A program made the translations under genes and the position numbers. Shown here one piece after another: positions 8,766 through 16,510 of a DNA stretch of 44,261 nucleotides. The DNA is from Candidatus Nanoarchaeia archaeon (GTDB lineage Archaea; Nanobdellota; Nanobdellia; Pacearchaeales; GW2011-AR1), in the NCBI GenBank assembly GCA_028718805.1, contig JAQUKY010000011.1, positions 1-44,261 of the forward strand, read 5' to 3'. How positions within the stretch are numbered: the stretch's first letter is position 1; each line of letters begins with the position of its first letter. The notes beneath the pieces are model-generated. The model did no database searches and had not been told where the DNA came from. It was given only the letters and a program-made list of their open reading frames with translations.

Positions 8766-8865
8766 TTTTTGGTAATCTGTAAGACGATTTTAAGCTGAGA
8801 TTAGCGAGCTTAATCTGATTTTTAATAGCTTGTTTTATTTAACATCGTTTTAGATGAGATTAAAC
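8766..8865 (+). repeat. Dispersed repeat R, copy 3 (longest)
   Basis: TTTTTGGTAATCTGTAAGACG then ATTTTAAGCT, loop GAGATTAGCG, AGCTTAAT. TTAAGCT/AGCTTAA gives a 7-bp hairpin with a 10-nt loop. A downstream part (TAGCTTGTTTTATTTAACATCG) is also loosely shared with the minus-strand copy at 14168-14257. Confidence 0.6.
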
Positions 8866-8889
8866 TTTTCACCGAAAAGTTTAAATATT

Positions 8890-8907
8890 AGTTATACATG
8901 TATAACT
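8890..8907. promoter_or_regulatory. Perfect 18-bp palindrome upstream of toxin-antitoxin genes
   Basis: AGTTATACATGTATAACT, 60 nt before the antitoxin start. AbrB-type antitoxins autoregulate through palindromes like this, so it is the likely operator. Confidence 0.55.
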
Positions 8908-8911
8908 TATA

Positions 8912-8931
8912 GAAAATTATAAATAATTTTC
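8912..8931. promoter_or_regulatory. Second palindrome, 9-bp arms
   Basis: GAAAATTAT and ATAATTTTC separated by 2 nt, directly after the 18-bp palindrome. Together they may form a double operator over the TATA region of the toxin-antitoxin pair. Confidence 0.45.
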
Positions 8932-8967
8932 TAATAATTAAAAATAAATAAACAAAATTTTTAATAT

Positions 8968-9201
8968 ATGGAAACAATAAATACCAAGGTTAAGAAATGG
9001 GGAAATTCATTTGGGATAATTTTGCCAGCAGAAATAGTTAAACATAATAAAATTAAGGAGGGCAGTAATATTGAAGTGAGAATAACTGCCAAAAACAAAA
9101 CCAGGGCAGGGGATATATTTGGAATATTAAAAGGAAAATTAGCAAGAGATACAGATGATCTTCTTAAAGAGGTAGACAGAGATTTTGAGAAAAATGAGTG
9201 A
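8968..9201 (+). CDS. AbrB-family antitoxin (VapB-like)
   Basis: A 77-residue protein. The N-terminus carries the AbrB/SpoVT swapped-hairpin motif (INTKVKKWGNSFGIILPAEIV, then KEGSNIEVRITAKN). The C-terminal 30 residues are acidic (TDDLLKEVDRDFEKNE) and would wrap the toxin. The stop overlaps the start of the PIN gene by 8 nt, the classical antitoxin-first layout. Two palindromes upstream suggest autoregulation. Confidence 0.85.
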   Translation: METINTKVKKWGNSFGIILPAEIVKHNKIKEGSNIEVRITAKNKTRAGDIFGILKGKLARDTDDLLKEVDRDFEKNE

Positions 9202-9565
9202 AGATTATTTTTTTGATACATACGCTATTATTGAGATAATAAAGGGAAACCCAAATTATGAATTTTTTAAAGATAATGTTATAGTTACAGGAGCAATGAA
9301 TATCGCTGAGGTTTATTATGCCTTACTTCTTGAAAACACAGAGGAGTTTGCTGATTTAATTATCAAAAAGTTGAATGTACAAATTATCGAAATAAGCCAG
9401 GATATTTCTATTAACGCTGCAAAATTCAGGTATAAGCATAAAAAATTGTTTTTATCATATGTTGATTGTATAGGATATATCTTGGCAAAAGAAAATAATC
9501 TTATTTTTTTAACCGGAGATGAAGGTTTCAAAAATATGGACAATGTTAAGTTAATAAAAAAATAA
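9194..9565 (+). CDS. vapC: PIN-domain ribonuclease toxin (VapC-like)
   Basis: A 123-residue PIN domain. The acidic Mg2+ site is intact: D8 in FFDTYA, E39 in NIAEVYY, D91 in SYVDCIG and D109 in TGDEGF. It should be an active RNase held by the upstream AbrB antitoxin. I start at the ATG at 9194, inside ATGAGTGA that overlaps the antitoxin stop, rather than three codons upstream. Confidence 0.87.
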   Translation: MSEDYFFDTYAIIEIIKGNPNYEFFKDNVIVTGAMNIAEVYYALLLENTEEFADLIIKKLNVQIIEISQDISINAAKFRYKHKKLFLSYVDCIGYILAKENNLIFLTGDEGFKNMDNVKLIKK

Positions 9566-9684
9566 TAGACCTTTATTCAATAAGACTGTTTTTTACATGC
9601 GCTTTTTGATTAAACCATTATTGTTGTAACTTTGTAGTAGTGTAAAATAGAAAGATTTATAAATGCAGATTTTATAGTAATTCT

Positions 9685-10113
9685 ATGGAAATTAAGGATA
9701 TTTCACTTGATGAAAAAACCCTTGAAAAATTGAGAAAAACCGGAAAACCATGGAATACCTCAATTGAGAAGGTTGGAAAGGAAAAACTAGATTCTCTTAA
9801 AAAAACAATCGCAGAAATAGAATTTCTTATAGAAGAGAGAGAAAATCTTAGTAAAAATCTTATTAGTGAAGCTGAAAATATAAAGATAGATATCAGCAAT
9901 TTCTTTGTACAGAATCCTACTGGAGTACAGGAAATAAGGGAAAAAATCGCATTAAAGCAAAAACAGGTTGATATTTCTGAATTACAATTAAATGAGAAAA
10001 TTGACTGCTGGCAGGATGTTGCAAAATTAAAGCAGGAATTAAGGGAAAAGCAAAAAGAATTAACTGACAAGGAAAGCAGGTTTGACATGCTTGATAAAAT
10101 TCTGGAGGAATAA
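9685..10113 (+). CDS. Coiled-coil protein, 142 aa
   Basis: Almost wholly helical, with long Leu/Ile/Lys/Glu heptads (residues 25-65 and 80-140). No enzyme motif. TTTATAAA near 9656-9663 is about 26 nt before the ATG, so this is probably the first gene of the operon that runs to 14013. Not recognised. Confidence 0.65.
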   Translation: MEIKDISLDEKTLEKLRKTGKPWNTSIEKVGKEKLDSLKKTIAEIEFLIEERENLSKNLISEAENIKIDISNFFVQNPTGVQEIREKIALKQKQVDISELQLNEKIDCWQDVAKLKQELREKQKELTDKESRFDMLDKILEE

Positions 10114-10118
10114 ATAAA

Positions 10119-10673
10119 ATGACAGAAGTAACTTTAGATAATATTACAGACTCTAAGAAAATAGAGATTTTATTGGGAAATACAATCCATGAGTACCTTG
10201 GTATTAATGGCAAGACGGGTTGTAATTTAATTGCTTCAACTAATGGTTTTGGATGGACTTTGGGTGAGTATTTATTTGAGATTGCTAATCAGATTTCAAG
10301 TAAGGCATATCAAAAGGGTTTTGAATTAGGTAATAGAGAGTTTAAAAACTTTGATCCTGATAAAACAAAATTAAATAATAAAATAAAAGAAGAGTTGTGG
10401 TTAACTATTTCGAAATTTATCAGAGATAAAGTTTATGATGCCTATGATTCTTCGAGTTTTGAAATTCCAGGTTTAAGCGAGGCAATAGAACAGGGACCTA
10501 TTAGTTTTGGTATATATTCTAATCCGGACAGAAAAGCTGCAAGAGAAGCTTTAGTATTAAATTTGGGAAAGATAAATGACCTAGAAGCTTTTTATTTAAG
10601 GGCAAAAAATAATCTCTTTAATCGTTGGAAAGAAAGATATGGCTTGTTTAATGGAGCCAAGGGGGATAATTAA
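10119..10673 (+). CDS. Hypothetical protein, 184 aa
   Basis: Soluble alpha-rich protein with no motif I recognise. A GGAGGAAT ribosome-binding site lies 9 nt before the ATG, and the previous stop is 5 nt upstream, so it is an internal operon gene. Segments such as GYLFEIANQISSKAYQKGFE-like helices suggest a helical bundle. Confidence 0.65.
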   Translation: MTEVTLDNITDSKKIEILLGNTIHEYLGINGKTGCNLIASTNGFGWTLGEYLFEIANQISSKAYQKGFELGNREFKNFDPDKTKLNNKIKEELWLTISKFIRDKVYDAYDSSSFEIPGLSEAIEQGPISFGIYSNPDRKAAREALVLNLGKINDLEAFYLRAKNNLFNRWKERYGLFNGAKGDN

Positions 10674-10674
10674 A

Positions 10675-10995
10675 ATGAAAGCTTGTTTTGAATTAGACGC
10701 AAAGGAATTAGAAGATAAATTTGAGAATATAACCAAAAAGAATGTTATGACTTTAACTCCTTGTTATACTGATAATTTTAGAAGGGTAAATCCGGATGTT
10801 TTAAGAGACCAGTTAATAATTCTTAAAGATAGAAGTGATGAATTACATAATTTGGCAATGGAATATCATCTTGGTTGTGGGAAAGAGTTTGAAAGCCCTT
10901 TTTATAAAGCCGCGGTTGTTACTGGAGATCTCGCATTAAGAAAGTTAGTTGAAATTTTTGGAGGCTTAGAAGAACAAAATGGAAACTGGAACTGA
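10675..10995 (+). CDS. Hypothetical protein, 106 aa
   Basis: I start at the ATG at 10675 (MKACFELDAKELEDKF), which follows an AGGGGGAT site. The open frame runs 12 codons further up inside the previous gene, but that has no signal. Helical, one CGKEF segment. No family recognised. The 3' end overlaps the next gene by 17 nt. Confidence 0.6.
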   Translation: MKACFELDAKELEDKFENITKKNVMTLTPCYTDNFRRVNPDVLRDQLIILKDRSDELHNLAMEYHLGCGKEFESPFYKAAVVTGDLALRKLVEIFGGLEEQNGNWN

Positions 10996-11236
10996 AACAC
11001 AAATTGGAATTAGAGATGGAAAGATACTGATTGTTGGAAATGAAAAGGAACTAATAGACAGGGATTTCGGAAATTCTCTATGCACTTTGGTGAGAGATTC
11101 TGAGAATAAAAGAATAATTGAAAAGACCTATGATAAATGCGATGGTGGATGGAAATATTTTTGTGAAAGCTCTATCTTTCCAGGACGCCAAAGATATGAT
11201 GAATCGTTAGATAAATTAGAAAAGGCGAGGATGTAA
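10979..11236 (+). CDS. Hypothetical protein, 85 aa
   Basis: Starts METGTETQIGIRDGKILIVG. A small alpha/beta protein with two Cys (CDGGWKYFCESS). It overlaps the preceding gene by 17 nt, which implies translational coupling. No family recognised. Confidence 0.55.
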   Translation: METGTETQIGIRDGKILIVGNEKELIDRDFGNSLCTLVRDSENKRIIEKTYDKCDGGWKYFCESSIFPGRQRYDESLDKLEKARM

Positions 11237-11237
11237 A

Positions 11238-11603
11238 ATGAAAGATGATTTTCGTGCTGTTGGTTTAGAAGTCTTTTATCCCACTCCTTGTAAGAGGATA
11301 GAAAATCCAGAACCTGCTGTTTATGACAGGGGGGACATAGTTAAGATTTTAGTTGGACCAGCTATTGGAAGGCTTGGAAGAGTAGTTGTTGAGAGAAATG
11401 GAAATTACTATGATTATGAACCAGATTCTAATCCAGAGGGTGTTGCTGTTTCTGTAATTGAAAAAACAGAACTTGAAGCAGATTTAGAAAAAATGATAAC
11501 CGCCTTGGGTGATCATGAAGTTTTTTTTAGTCCTGTTGTTAGATGGTTTGATGGAGAAGTTATAAATGATCAATTAGAACTTGTGAGGAAAGTTAGAAAT
11601 TAA
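11238..11603 (+). CDS. Hypothetical protein with a KOW-like segment, 121 aa
   Basis: Residues 29-55 (YDRGDIVKILVGPAIGRLG) match the KOW pattern of NusG/ribosomal L24-type nucleic-acid-binding loops: a basic strand, then G-x-x-G-x-V. The rest is not recognised. It begins 2 nt after the previous stop. RNA or DNA binding is inferred. Confidence 0.6.
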   Translation: MKDDFRAVGLEVFYPTPCKRIENPEPAVYDRGDIVKILVGPAIGRLGRVVVERNGNYYDYEPDSNPEGVAVSVIEKTELEADLEKMITALGDHEVFFSPVVRWFDGEVINDQLELVRKVRN

Positions 11604-11604
11604 A

Positions 11605-11652
11605 ATGGAAATACAAAATAATAAAAATAAACTGAAAGGAGGCTTTGAATAA
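11605..11652 (+). CDS. Possible 15-codon leader ORF
   Basis: ATG-initiated, MEIQNNKNKLKGGFE then TAA. It carries the ribosome-binding site of the next gene (AAAGGAGG, 11636-11643) inside its own frame and stops 1 nt before that ATG. It may couple translation, or may be chance. Confidence 0.25.
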   Translation: MEIQNNKNKLKGGFE

Positions 11653-11653
11653 A

Positions 11654-12001
11654 ATGAAAAATACAAAATATGATTTTTTGGATAAAATGATAAGTAGAGC
11701 AAAGCAATGTGATAGCTATGATTTTTTTAAGAGTTTTGTTGATGATTTGACTGAGGTAGGATTTCCTAATGCAGATTATATAGAACAAAATAAATTATAT
11801 GCAGAAAGACAATGTTTAATAAATCTTGCTAAAAGGACAGTTTTGGTTAGTGTAAAAAATAAATTAAAATTTCTTAGAGCGATCAATCAAAGTGAAGCTC
11901 CAAAAGATTCGGATTTATTAATTAGACTTAGACCTGAAGAGCTTTCATTTCATATAAAAGAATTAGATGCTGATGGGAGAAAACTAATATTATCACATTA
12001 A
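11654..12001 (+). CDS. Hypothetical helical protein, 115 aa
   Basis: Begins MKNTKYDFLDKMISRAKQCD, preceded at 11 nt by AAAGGAGG, the strongest ribosome-binding site in this operon. Helical, soluble. No family recognised. It directly precedes the large ATPase. Confidence 0.6.
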   Translation: MKNTKYDFLDKMISRAKQCDSYDFFKSFVDDLTEVGFPNADYIEQNKLYAERQCLINLAKRTVLVSVKNKLKFLRAINQSEAPKDSDLLIRLRPEELSFHIKELDADGRKLILSH

Positions 12002-12009
12002 AAAATAAA

Positions 12010-14013
12010 ATGTCACAAACATATAAATTAACTATTGAGGAAATATGCAACAAACTTAGACCTGTCTTTGGCAAGAAAATAGACGAAGTTTATTTTAAAT
12101 ATGCCATGGCTGAAAACAGGGAAGAAAGGGAAGAAATAGAACATTTGCTTAATGCACTTTACCATAAGCATTTAAGCCAATTGCTTGATAAAAATATTCT
12201 TTTAGAGCCTCCAAGACACGCATTAGACGGAGATTATGACTTAGCAAATATCGTTTATGCTGACAAAAAAGTAGGAGTTTTTAATTTAAGAGAACAAGAT
12301 TGGGTCAGGCATGTTTGTATTTCTGGAATGAGCGGAAGCGGAAAAACAACTCTTGCATTCCATGTTATCAGGAATCTTATGAAGAAAAATAAGCCATTTT
12401 TAATTTTTGACTGGAAAAAATCATTCAGGCCTTTGTTAAAAGTAGACAGTGAATTAATGCTCTTTACAGTTGGAAATGATTCTGTTTCTAATTTATTTAA
12501 GATGAATATTAACGAGCCCCCAAAAGGAGTCTCGCCTAAGGAATGGATTAATGTTTTATGCGATCTTTTAGCAGAAAGTTTTTTTGCAAGTTATGGAGTG
12601 CATAAAATTATTTTAGAGACATTAGATGAAGCATTTAAAGAATGGGGAGTTTACAAAGGAAGCAAAAATTATCCTACTTGGAACCATATTAAATGGAGAT
12701 TAGAGGAAAAAATGGCAAAAATAAAGGGAAGAGAAGCTGGATGGATTGAATCTGCATTAAGAATAGCTTCTGTTCTGACATTTGGTGATTTTGGAAAAAC
12801 CTTAAATTACAAGGGAGAAAATGGATTAAAAGCAGAGGATGTGCTTGATAAAAAACTGATTTTTGAGTTAAATTCTCTTGGTAATATTGAAAAAAAATTC
12901 TTTTGCGAATTTATTTTAACTTATATTTACAAGTTAAAAAAAGCAGGCCAGACAAAAATAAACAGCAATTTTGAGCATGCTATTATTGTTGATGAAGCAC
13001 ATAATATTTTCCTTAAGGACAAGACTCATTTTGTAAGCGAATCTGTCACAGATATGATTTACAGGGAAATGAGAGAATATGGAATAGGCTTAATCTGCTT
13101 AGACCAGCATATTTCAAAATTATCAGATACTGTAGCAGGAAATTCTGCGTGCCATATTGCATTTCAACAGCAATTACCTAATGATATTGAAGCTATAAGC
13201 AGATTGATGCAGTTAAATGACAAAAAAGAGTTTTTCTCTAAACTGCCTGTTGGCTCTGCCATTGTAAAATTATCAGAAAGGTATAACAATCCTTTCTTGA
13301 TTGAAGTTGATGAAGTAGAATTAAGAAAAGAAGAAGTAACAAATGCGGACATAATTGGCAGAATGCAATATTTGTTCCAGGTAAAAGAATTAGAAGAGGG
13401 CAGGGATGAAGAATTTAAGAATAATTTAATGCAGGAACATTTGAAATTAGACCCTAAAATAAGGGAAGATGAAAATGAAAAAATAGAGCCTGTTAGAGTT
13501 CCCAATCATGCGCTTTATAATGGAGAATTAGAGCATATTAAAGAGAAAAATCTTAATAAAATAGAGTTAACTGCAGAGCAGAAAATACTTCATGAGTTTA
13601 TAGGAGAAAAAGTAAAAGCAGGCTGGAATTTAGATGAGATTGAGAAGTTTATGGAAGACAGAAAAGAACTTGGGGGATATACTTCTGAAGATGTTTCTAG
13701 TGCTGTGAATTATTATTTGGGGAGAAATGTTGTCACTTCAGAGGCAGAACAAAACCACAAGGTTTATAAAGCAGAAATTCCTATAAAAAAGACAATTAAT
13801 AGTGATGGATTAAGTGATGAACAGAAGAGATTTATTGCTTTTCTGCAAGCAAATCCTGAGCATAAATTAAGCACAGTTGAGATCTATAAACAAGTAGGAT
13901 TATCAGCAAGGAAAGGAAATAAGATTAAGAATGAATTAACAGACAAAGGATTAATCATTGTCAAAGAAATCAAATATGACAAGGGCTGGAAGAAGATTAT
14001 AAGATTAAATTAA
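12010..14013 (+). CDS. HerA/VirB4-like P-loop ATPase with C-terminal winged-helix tail
   Basis: A 667-residue protein. Walker A is GMSGSGKTT at about 106-114; Walker B is AIIVDEAHN at about 325-333, followed by a sensor-like LICLDQHISKLSD. This is the DUF87/HerA-FtsK-VirB4 superfamily of hexameric DNA- or protein-pumping ATPases. Residues 510-667 include a helical segment and a likely winged helix (STVEIYKQVGLSARKGNKIKNEL), which suggests DNA binding. It is the last gene of a co-directional operon (9685-14013). DNA translocation in a mobile or conjugative element is plausible; no relaxase, integrase or coat gene is visible. Confidence 0.8.
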   Translation: MSQTYKLTIEEICNKLRPVFGKKIDEVYFKYAMAENREEREEIEHLLNALYHKHLSQLLDKNILLEPPRHALDGDYDLANIVYADKKVGVFNLREQDWVRHVCISGMSGSGKTTLAFHVIRNLMKKNKPFLIFDWKKSFRPLLKVDSELMLFTVGNDSVSNLFKMNINEPPKGVSPKEWINVLCDLLAESFFASYGVHKIILETLDEAFKEWGVYKGSKNYPTWNHIKWRLEEKMAKIKGREAGWIESALRIASVLTFGDFGKTLNYKGENGLKAEDVLDKKLIFELNSLGNIEKKFFCEFILTYIYKLKKAGQTKINSNFEHAIIVDEAHNIFLKDKTHFVSESVTDMIYREMREYGIGLICLDQHISKLSDTVAGNSACHIAFQQQLPNDIEAISRLMQLNDKKEFFSKLPVGSAIVKLSERYNNPFLIEVDEVELRKEEVTNADIIGRMQYLFQVKELEEGRDEEFKNNLMQEHLKLDPKIREDENEKIEPVRVPNHALYNGELEHIKEKNLNKIELTAEQKILHEFIGEKVKAGWNLDEIEKFMEDRKELGGYTSEDVSSAVNYYLGRNVVTSEAEQNHKVYKAEIPIKKTINSDGLSDEQKRFIAFLQANPEHKLSTVEIYKQVGLSARKGNKIKNELTDKGLIIVKEIKYDKGWKKIIRLN

Positions 14014-14062
14014 AAGAAAAATATGTCATTAACAGCTAACCTATAATGCAGCAACTTAAACG

Positions 14063-14167
14063 CTTGAGCAATTAAGATTAAGCGAAGAAGAGTTGGGAGT
14101 TATCGGGGAAGAAAAACAATCAGTTTTCTGGGTGATAAAATACAATATCGGCAATATCAAAAACTGA
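14063..14167 (+). pseudogene. Open-frame remnant without a start codon
   Basis: A 34-codon frame (LEQLRLSEEELGVIGEEKQS...) with protein-like composition, preceded in frame by a stop and lacking a start codon. It may be the tail of a decayed gene. The whole 612-nt gap 14014-14625 holds this remnant, repeat R copy 4 and leader element A1. Confidence 0.25.
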
Positions 14168-14257
14168 TTAAGGCGATGTTGAGAAATTTAAGCTGCTGAA
14201 AAATAGCTTAATGAAAACTCAATCAAAGCTTAAAATCGTTTGTTAAATTACCAAAAA
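14168..14257 (-). repeat. Dispersed repeat R, copy 4 (minus strand)
   Basis: Read on the minus strand: TTTTGGTAATTTAACAAACG then ATTTTAAGCTTTGATTGAGT, as in copies 1-3, ending with AGCTTAAATT, so TTAAGCT and AGCTTAA can pair. It is the last archaeal-type sequence before the bacterial-type block. Confidence 0.55.
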
Positions 14258-14261
14258 ACAA

Positions 14262-14590
14262 AATCATATTCATAAAATATAAACATAAAAACAACAACAA
14301 ACCACAAACAAGCAAAAACAATTTAGAGATTACAGAGATATAACACAACAAAAGATACAACACGATAAGTAATATACAAGAGATAATGTGGTTTAAACAT
14401 GTTAAAAGATAAAAATAACATGAGAAATATCTTGATGAGTAAACAAAAAACTCATATAAACAGGATATAAAATTAAAGATTTCTTTAAAGTTTAGTAGTC
14501 AAATTCAGCGGAATACCCCTATTCTATGAATATTCAGCGGAATACCCTGAAAGATTAGGCTAAAACAATACAAAACAAGGGTGAAATACC
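14262..14590 (+). other. Leader element A, copy 1 (structured, A-rich)
   Basis: An A-rich, C-containing stretch that aligns along its length with 31249-31553. Pairings on the + strand: AAACCACA (14299-14306) with TGTGGTTT (14387-14394); CATGTTA (14398-14404) with TAACATG (14416-14422); ATATCTT (14427-14433) with AGGATAT (14462-14468), enclosing ATGAGT/ACTCAT. The same pairings with different bases exist in copy 2. Three GRAATACC motifs follow. It stands immediately before the first bacterial-type gene. It may be a structured RNA leader or non-coding RNA, a replication or recombination site, or, on the minus strand, a decayed small hydrophobic gene. Confidence 0.5.
14510..14590 (+). repeat. 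GRAATACC direct repeats in element A1
   Basis: GGAATACC at 14510-14517 and 14539-14546 (each inside ATTCAGCGGAATACCC), GAAATACC at 14583-14590. The last two start 44 nt apart, the same as the pair in element A2. Confidence 0.55.
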
Positions 14591-14625
14591 TATTTTAAAG
14601 AGAATTAAAGAGAAGAAAGGAACAA

Positions 14626-14982
14626 ATGAACATCTTGAAAATAATTGATACTGCCCGCGGAGGCAATAAATCTATTTGGACTAAGATAGCACCTGATGAT
14701 ATAAATTACTGCAAAAGGGACGAGGGCATTACTTTTATTGTCCTTAAAGATAAAAGGAAAGTAAAAACTTCAGAGTCTCTTGATTCCATCTTATCTAAAA
14801 TGAATGGTACGAGATCAGACTTTGAAACAGGGAACATAATTGTTCTGAGTGCTGGTGGCGGGCATTCTTCTTTTCCGGCTATTCTAAACATTGTTAATAT
14901 AGCCAGGAGAAGACCGAATAAAATCGGAGCAGACGAAGTTGTATTTGAGGGTGGTGGGGCTTCCGTGGTGTTTGATAATTAA
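14626..14982 (+). CDS. Hypothetical protein, 118 aa; first gene of unit 1
   Basis: Begins MNILKIIDTARGGNKSIWTK, after AGAAAGGAAC. Soluble alpha/beta protein; a Gly-rich turn (VLSAGGGHSSFPA) near residue 75 and another near the C-terminus (FEGGGASVVF). No family recognised. First of the run of + strand genes with SD sites. Confidence 0.6.
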   Translation: MNILKIIDTARGGNKSIWTKIAPDDINYCKRDEGITFIVLKDKRKVKTSESLDSILSKMNGTRSDFETGNIIVLSAGGGHSSFPAILNIVNIARRRPNKIGADEVVFEGGGASVVFDN

Positions 14983-15016
14983 TAGAATTAAGACAGATAA
15001 TGAGAAAGGGTTTATT

Positions 15017-15274
15017 ATGAATAGCGCGTTAATTTTAGAACATAAGGAATTTAAGAAATTGATTCCTTCTTTTATCTCTGGGGTAGTTATTAGCTTACTC
15101 TTTTGCATATTCTTAAGTTTGCGATTAGGTTCTACTCCATTAGATACTATTATTGTTAGTTTAGGTCTTGATTTGATTGCAGTTATAAGCATTGTTAATA
15201 AGTACACTTTAGCTTCTGCTTTCGGGGCTATAATCGGTACTATCTTAAGCTTTTCTTTGTTGATTTGCTTTTGA
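15017..15274 (+). CDS. Small membrane protein, 85 aa
   Basis: I start at the ATG at 15017 (MNSALILEHKEFKKLIPS), after GAGAAAGGG; the open frame runs 26 codons further up inside the previous gene. Three hydrophobic segments: FISGVVISLLFCIFLSL, TIIVSLGLDLIAVISIV and AFGAIIGTILSFSLLICF. Not recognised. Confidence 0.6.
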   Translation: MNSALILEHKEFKKLIPSFISGVVISLLFCIFLSLRLGSTPLDTIIVSLGLDLIAVISIVNKYTLASAFGAIIGTILSFSLLICF

Positions 15275-15289
15275 TTCAGGAGGATAAAA

Positions 15290-15511
15290 ATGATTTTTAG
15301 AATATGTATCTTTTTCTTTCCTATTATATGCCTTCTGATTGGCTGTTGGTTAGGGTCGCGGCCAAGTTTAGCTTCAATATACAGAGACATAGCCAGATCA
15401 CATAGAGATACAGCAAGGGCGTATAGGAATATAGCAATAACATATGAACGCGCAGCAAAAGCGTCGTTGGATAGGATAGAAAAATTGGTGGAAAGAATTG
15501 ACTTAGAATGA
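15290..15511 (+). CDS. Small lipoprotein-like coiled-coil protein, 73 aa
   Basis: An N-terminal hydrophobic stretch ends in LLIGCWL, a lipobox-like site, followed by regular 7-residue units (YRDIARSHRDTARAYRNIA) that form an amphipathic helix. SD CAGGAGG precedes the ATG by 9 nt. The shape resembles small Lpp-like or spacer lipoproteins; that role is inferred. Confidence 0.55.
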   Translation: MIFRICIFFFPIICLLIGCWLGSRPSLASIYRDIARSHRDTARAYRNIAITYERAAKASLDRIEKLVERIDLE

Positions 15512-15539
15512 AAACAAAAAAGAAAGATGAGGTGCTAAA

Positions 15540-15767
15540 ATGAATGATGATGAACGAACAACCTTAATTTTATGCGGGTTTACTTTGTTAAATTGGTTTC
15601 TCTCCCTTTCTTTGGTTATTTTATTTGTGGGAGGATACCGTCCTATTCCCGTGTTTGGCAAAATACTGATAACTATTGTTTTTTTGGGTGTTACCCTGCA
15701 GATCTTTTTTTTATATTCTATGGGGAAAGCTATGAAGAAAAAGAGGAAGGAGAATGGCTATCTGTAG
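15540..15767 (+). CDS. Small membrane protein, two TM segments, 75 aa
   Basis: LILCGFTLLNWFLSLSLVIL and ILITIVFLGVTLQIFFLYS are transmembrane helices; the C-terminus is basic (KAMKKKRKENG), so probably cytoplasmic. SD AAGATGAGG upstream. Not recognised. Confidence 0.55.
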   Translation: MNDDERTTLILCGFTLLNWFLSLSLVILFVGGYRPIPVFGKILITIVFLGVTLQIFFLYSMGKAMKKKRKENGYL

Positions 15768-15816
15768 TTGTTTTTGAAATTGAAAAATGAGAACAACCTT
15801 TTTTGGAGAAATCAAA

Positions 15817-16287
15817 ATGAGACATTTAATATTAACAATTTTTGTTTTGTATGTTCTGATTGCAGGGGTCTTTTCGGCAGTCAAAGGGTATCAAATTTAC
15901 AGGGATACCGATGCTCTGATTGATAGAGCGCAAGTTGCGGCTGATAGGGAAGACATGCTCGAATATATAGAACAACTAAAGTCAAACATGGAAAAGTGGG
16001 GTTTAACTAAAGGATATACAGCCTTGATTTTTAAATCGTCCATAAGCGATATGAGCCAGCATTATAAGACAGTAAATCGTTATATTGAGCGACTTGAGGG
16101 TATTAAGGATGTACCAAAGAGTGATACTACTTATCAAGTTGCTCTTAATGATTTAAGAGGCGCTATTCGCGAGCTCCCCAATCCTGCAGCCGGCTGGTTT
16201 TGGGTACATTATGGTTGGTGGTTGTTAGTTATTGGGATAGTTCTGCTATTTCTTGTGATAGTGGTATGGTGGGATGAGATATATTAA
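15817..16287 (+). CDS. Membrane protein with helical soluble domain, 156 aa
   Basis: Start at the ATG at 15817 (MRHLILTIFVLYVLIAG), 7 nt after TTGGAGA; another ATG ten codons upstream lacks an SD. One N-terminal TM helix, a helical region of about 100 residues (RDTDALIDRAQVAADREDML), and a C-terminal Trp-rich TM helix (WWLLVIGIVLLFLVIVVWW). Hairpin topology with a central soluble domain; no family recognised. Confidence 0.6.
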   Translation: MRHLILTIFVLYVLIAGVFSAVKGYQIYRDTDALIDRAQVAADREDMLEYIEQLKSNMEKWGLTKGYTALIFKSSISDMSQHYKTVNRYIERLEGIKDVPKSDTTYQVALNDLRGAIRELPNPAAGWFWVHYGWWLLVIGIVLLFLVIVVWWDEIY

Positions 16288-16319
16288 AAACAAAAACGCC
16301 GTTTTCAGCGCCTAAAATT

Positions 16320-16367
16320 AAAGGAGGTGATTTTATGATTGCTCGCTTATTAAAACTTAACCAATAA
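16320..16367 (+). CDS. Tiny 10-codon ORF with a perfect Shine-Dalgarno
   Basis: AAAGGAGGTGAT (16320-16331) is complementary to 12 nt of the bacterial 16S rRNA 3' end; ATG at 16335 reads MIARLLKLNQ then stop. ACGCCGT (16295-16301) and ACGGCGT (16375-16381) could pair around it. A leader peptide is possible. Confidence 0.4.
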   Translation, partial: KGGDFMIARLLKLNQ

Positions 16368-16417
16368 TTCTCTTACGGCGTCCGGGGGGGTTAACATCGA
16401 AATTCAAAGGAGAAATC

Positions 16418-16440
16418 AAGGAGGTGATTATATGTTGTAA
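16418..16440 (+). CDS. Second perfect Shine-Dalgarno before a two-codon ORF
   Basis: AAGGAGGTGATT (16419-16430) is followed by ATG TTG TAA (16432-16440). A minimal start-stop unit in the leader of the DUF502 gene; may act as a ribosome-loading or regulatory site. Confidence 0.35.
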
Positions 16441-16510
16441 CACATAAAAATTAAAGCTTTGTTTCCCGGTTGTATTTTTAATTTTTTACAACCACCTTTT
16501 AGATTGGTTT

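Noticed and set aside
8890..8931. Transposon end repeats beside the toxin-antitoxin genes
   Set aside because: No partner copies or transposase; the palindromes fit an operator.
9566..9684. A sixth copy of repeat R
   Set aside because: Only short TTGT/GTAA matches; the GATTTTAAGCT core is missing.
14510..14590. A CRISPR array from the GRAATACC repeats
   Set aside because: Repeats are 8 nt (16 at most), only two or three, spacing differs, and no cas gene is near.
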